Assembly (NCBI GenBank): GCA_016873295.1 | Contig: VGXM01000011.1 | Span: forward strand, 1-64,000 | Direction of reading: 5' to 3' | DNA from: Phycisphaerae bacterium | Lineage (GTDB): Bacteria; Planctomycetota; Phycisphaerae; Phycisphaerales; UBA1924 | Length of the DNA stretch: 64,000 bases | Part shown: one piece after another, positions 62,856-64,000 of the stretch | Position numbering within the stretch: the stretch's first letter is position 1 | Layout: every line of letters starts with the position of its first letter | Notes under the pieces: generated by a model | What the model was told of the DNA's origin: nothing | The model's input: the letters and a program-made list of their open reading frames with translations, nothing else | The model's database searches: none | Translations under genes and position numbers: made by a program

Positions 62856-64000
62856 ATGGCGCACCGGGTGTTGCTCGATTGGCGCGCGCCGGGGCTGGAG
62901 CAGGCGTGCGCGTGGCTCGTGGAGCGGTTCGCCCGCCGGTCGGGCGGGTGGGGCGAGCTGGACCTGTCGAGCGTGATCGTGGTGACGCCCGGCGCGCGCG
63001 CGGGGCGGATCCTGCTGGCGATGCTGGCGGACCGGGCCCAGCGCGACGGGCTGTCGCTGGGCCCGCCGACGCTCGAGACCCCGGGGGGCGTGGGCTGGGC
63101 GCTGGTCGAGGACGGGGCCCAGGTGGCGGGAGAGGCGGCGACGCGGCTGGCGTTCGCCGGGGGCGTGCGCGCGCTGGAGGAGGTCGACCGGCGCGCGCTC
63201 ACGCGCGAACCCGTCGCGGATCTGTCGGCGGCGCTGGGGGTGGCGGACCTGGCGCTGGGCGCGGTGCGGGAACTGGCCGGGGAACTGGTCCCGATCGGGC
63301 GGGCGGGGGCGGCGGCGGCGGAACTGGGCGGGGAGGTGGAGGGGGCGCGGTGGCGGGCGATCGAGCGGATCTGGGCGTCGGCGCGGGAGCGCCTGCGCGC
63401 GCACGGGCTCGAGGATGAACCCACGGCCCTCTTCCGCGTCTTGAGCGCCGGCGACCTGGGGGCGCGCCTGAGGCCCGGGGTCGAGGTCGTGCTGGTGGGG
63501 GTGACGGAACTGCCGGGGGTCGCGCGGCGGGCGCTTGAGGCGCTGGGCGGGTCGGTCACGGCCATGGTCCTGGGCGACAGCCTCGGCGGGTTCGACGGGC
63601 TGGGGTCGCTCAGGCCCGACGCCTGGGCGGGGCGGGCCGCGGACCTGTCGGGTGCGACGCTGGAGTTCGTGGCGGACGCGCGCGAGCAGGCGCACGCGGC
63701 CCTGGCGGCGGTGGCGCGGGCCGGGGAGCGGCTGTCGGCGGACCGCATCACGATCGGCACGCCCGACGAGGAGGTGGCGTTCTGGATCGAGCGGCTGGCG
63801 GAGCGGGCCGGGGGCGTCGAGGTGCGGGACGGGGCGGGGTGGCCCATCGAGCGGACGGGGCCGTGGCGGCTGCTGTCGGCGGCGGCGGAACTGGTGGAGT
63901 CCGGGTCGTTCGCGGCGTTTTCGGCGATCGTGCGCCACCCGGACGTGGAGCGGGCCATCGGCGCGGGGCCGGGCGGCGGGGAGTGGCTGGACACGCTCGA
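62856..64000 (+). CDS. AddB-like/PD-(D/E)XK nuclease-helicase subunit, 5' part (runs off window)
   Basis: The first 381 codons are in the window and the frame is open at the end. WLVERFARRSGGWGELDLSSVIVVTPGARAGRILLAML matches the degenerate Walker-A-like N-terminus of AddB-type subunits (VVVPTRRAGRAL pattern), then FVADAREQAHAALAAVARAG and RITIGTPDEEVAFWIERLAERAGG, as in the inactivated superfamily 1 helicase domain. The nuclease Fe-S domain would lie downstream. With AddA it would process double-strand ends. Family call is by pattern. Confidence 0.6.
   Translation, partial: MAHRVLLDWRAPGLEQACAWLVERFARRSGGWGELDLSSVIVVTPGARAGRILLAMLADRAQRDGLSLGPPTLETPGGVGWALVEDGAQVAGEAATRLAFAGGVRALEEVDRRALTREPVADLSAALGVADLALGAVRELAGELVPIGRAGAAAAELGGEVEGARWRAIERIWASARERLRAHGLEDEPTALFRVLSAGDLGARLRPGVEVVLVGVTELPGVARRALEALGGSVTAMVLGDSLGGFDGLGSLRPDAWAGRAADLSGATLEFVADAREQAHAALAAVARAGERLSADRITIGTPDEEVAFWIERLAERAGGVEVRDGAGWPIERTGPWRLLSAAAELVESGSFAAFSAIVRHPDVERAIGAGPGGGEWLDTL

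Noticed and set aside
59979-63994. Very long minus-strand open frames opposite the oxidase and the 60933 gene
   Set aside because: They are antisense shadows of high-GC coding sequence; codon pattern and the clear copper-site motifs are on the plus strand.

Overview
The window is one contiguous, very GC-rich bacterial chromosome segment. I read it as Planctomycetota, most likely class Phycisphaerae. Two features point there: at least ten secreted proteins end in a dockerin-like double EF-hand tail finishing in a terminal Cys (or Cys-Pro), and proteins with PEP-CTERM-like tails and HAF-repeat proteins sit among them. Housekeeping genes are unremarkable in sequence (lysS, dxr, surE, tatC, tadA, ychF, pepA, queC/queE/queD, cysC/cysQ, sat, a Liv-type ABC operon). 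No rRNA, tRNA, CRISPR array or intact prophage was seen.

Layout. 1-3480: a secreted LamG-like protein with a dockerin-like tail, flanked by a 336-bp inverted repeat that runs on the right into a 167-bp tandem array. 3481-9876: pseudopilin, Tat-exported FAD oxidoreductase, secreted subtilase and another dockerin-tailed protein. 10099-23405: queCE, sat, an extracellular-polysaccharide/sulfate-activation block (nucleotide-sugar dehydrogenase, glycosyltransferase, cysC, cysQ, epimerase), a UbiA-type prenyltransferase, a GbsR/MarR regulator, tadA, tatC, a frameshifted pseudogene and a sigma factor. 23627-34000: lysS, three dockerin-tailed proteins in a row, surE, a PLP enzyme and two more dockerin-tailed proteins, one with a 47-residue propeller repeat. 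34000-38800: transposase remnant, pepA, HIT hydrolase, a palindrome-rich repeat cluster, PilZ and Bax-inhibitor-like proteins. 38795-47400: large secreted HAF/vWA proteins, ychF, queD, PEP-CTERM-like proteins and a broken IS630 transposase. 47415-56885: SpoVR, dxr, a dockerin-tailed protein and livKHMGF with a four-helix-bundle cassette inserted between livG and livF. 56886-64000: a 1.2-kb tandem duplication pairing a PEP-CTERM-like protein with a copper-radical (galactose/glyoxal) oxidase, an unknown conserved protein and the start of an AddB-like nuclease/helicase subunit.

How it works together. Sat and CysC make PAPS and CysQ clears PAP. Beside sugar dehydrogenase, glycosyltransferase and epimerase genes this suggests, by inference, sulfated surface polysaccharide. 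The many tailed exported proteins suggest a cell-surface retention system whose receptor is not in this window. Many genes have a TAnnnT -10-like hexamer 5-7 nt before the start codon and no Shine-Dalgarno sequence, which suggests widespread leaderless transcription. The most unusual observations are the inverted repeat around the first gene, the poly-G frameshift that uncouples a signal peptide, the four-helix cassette inside the liv operon, and the duplicated oxidase whose start codon reads ACG.
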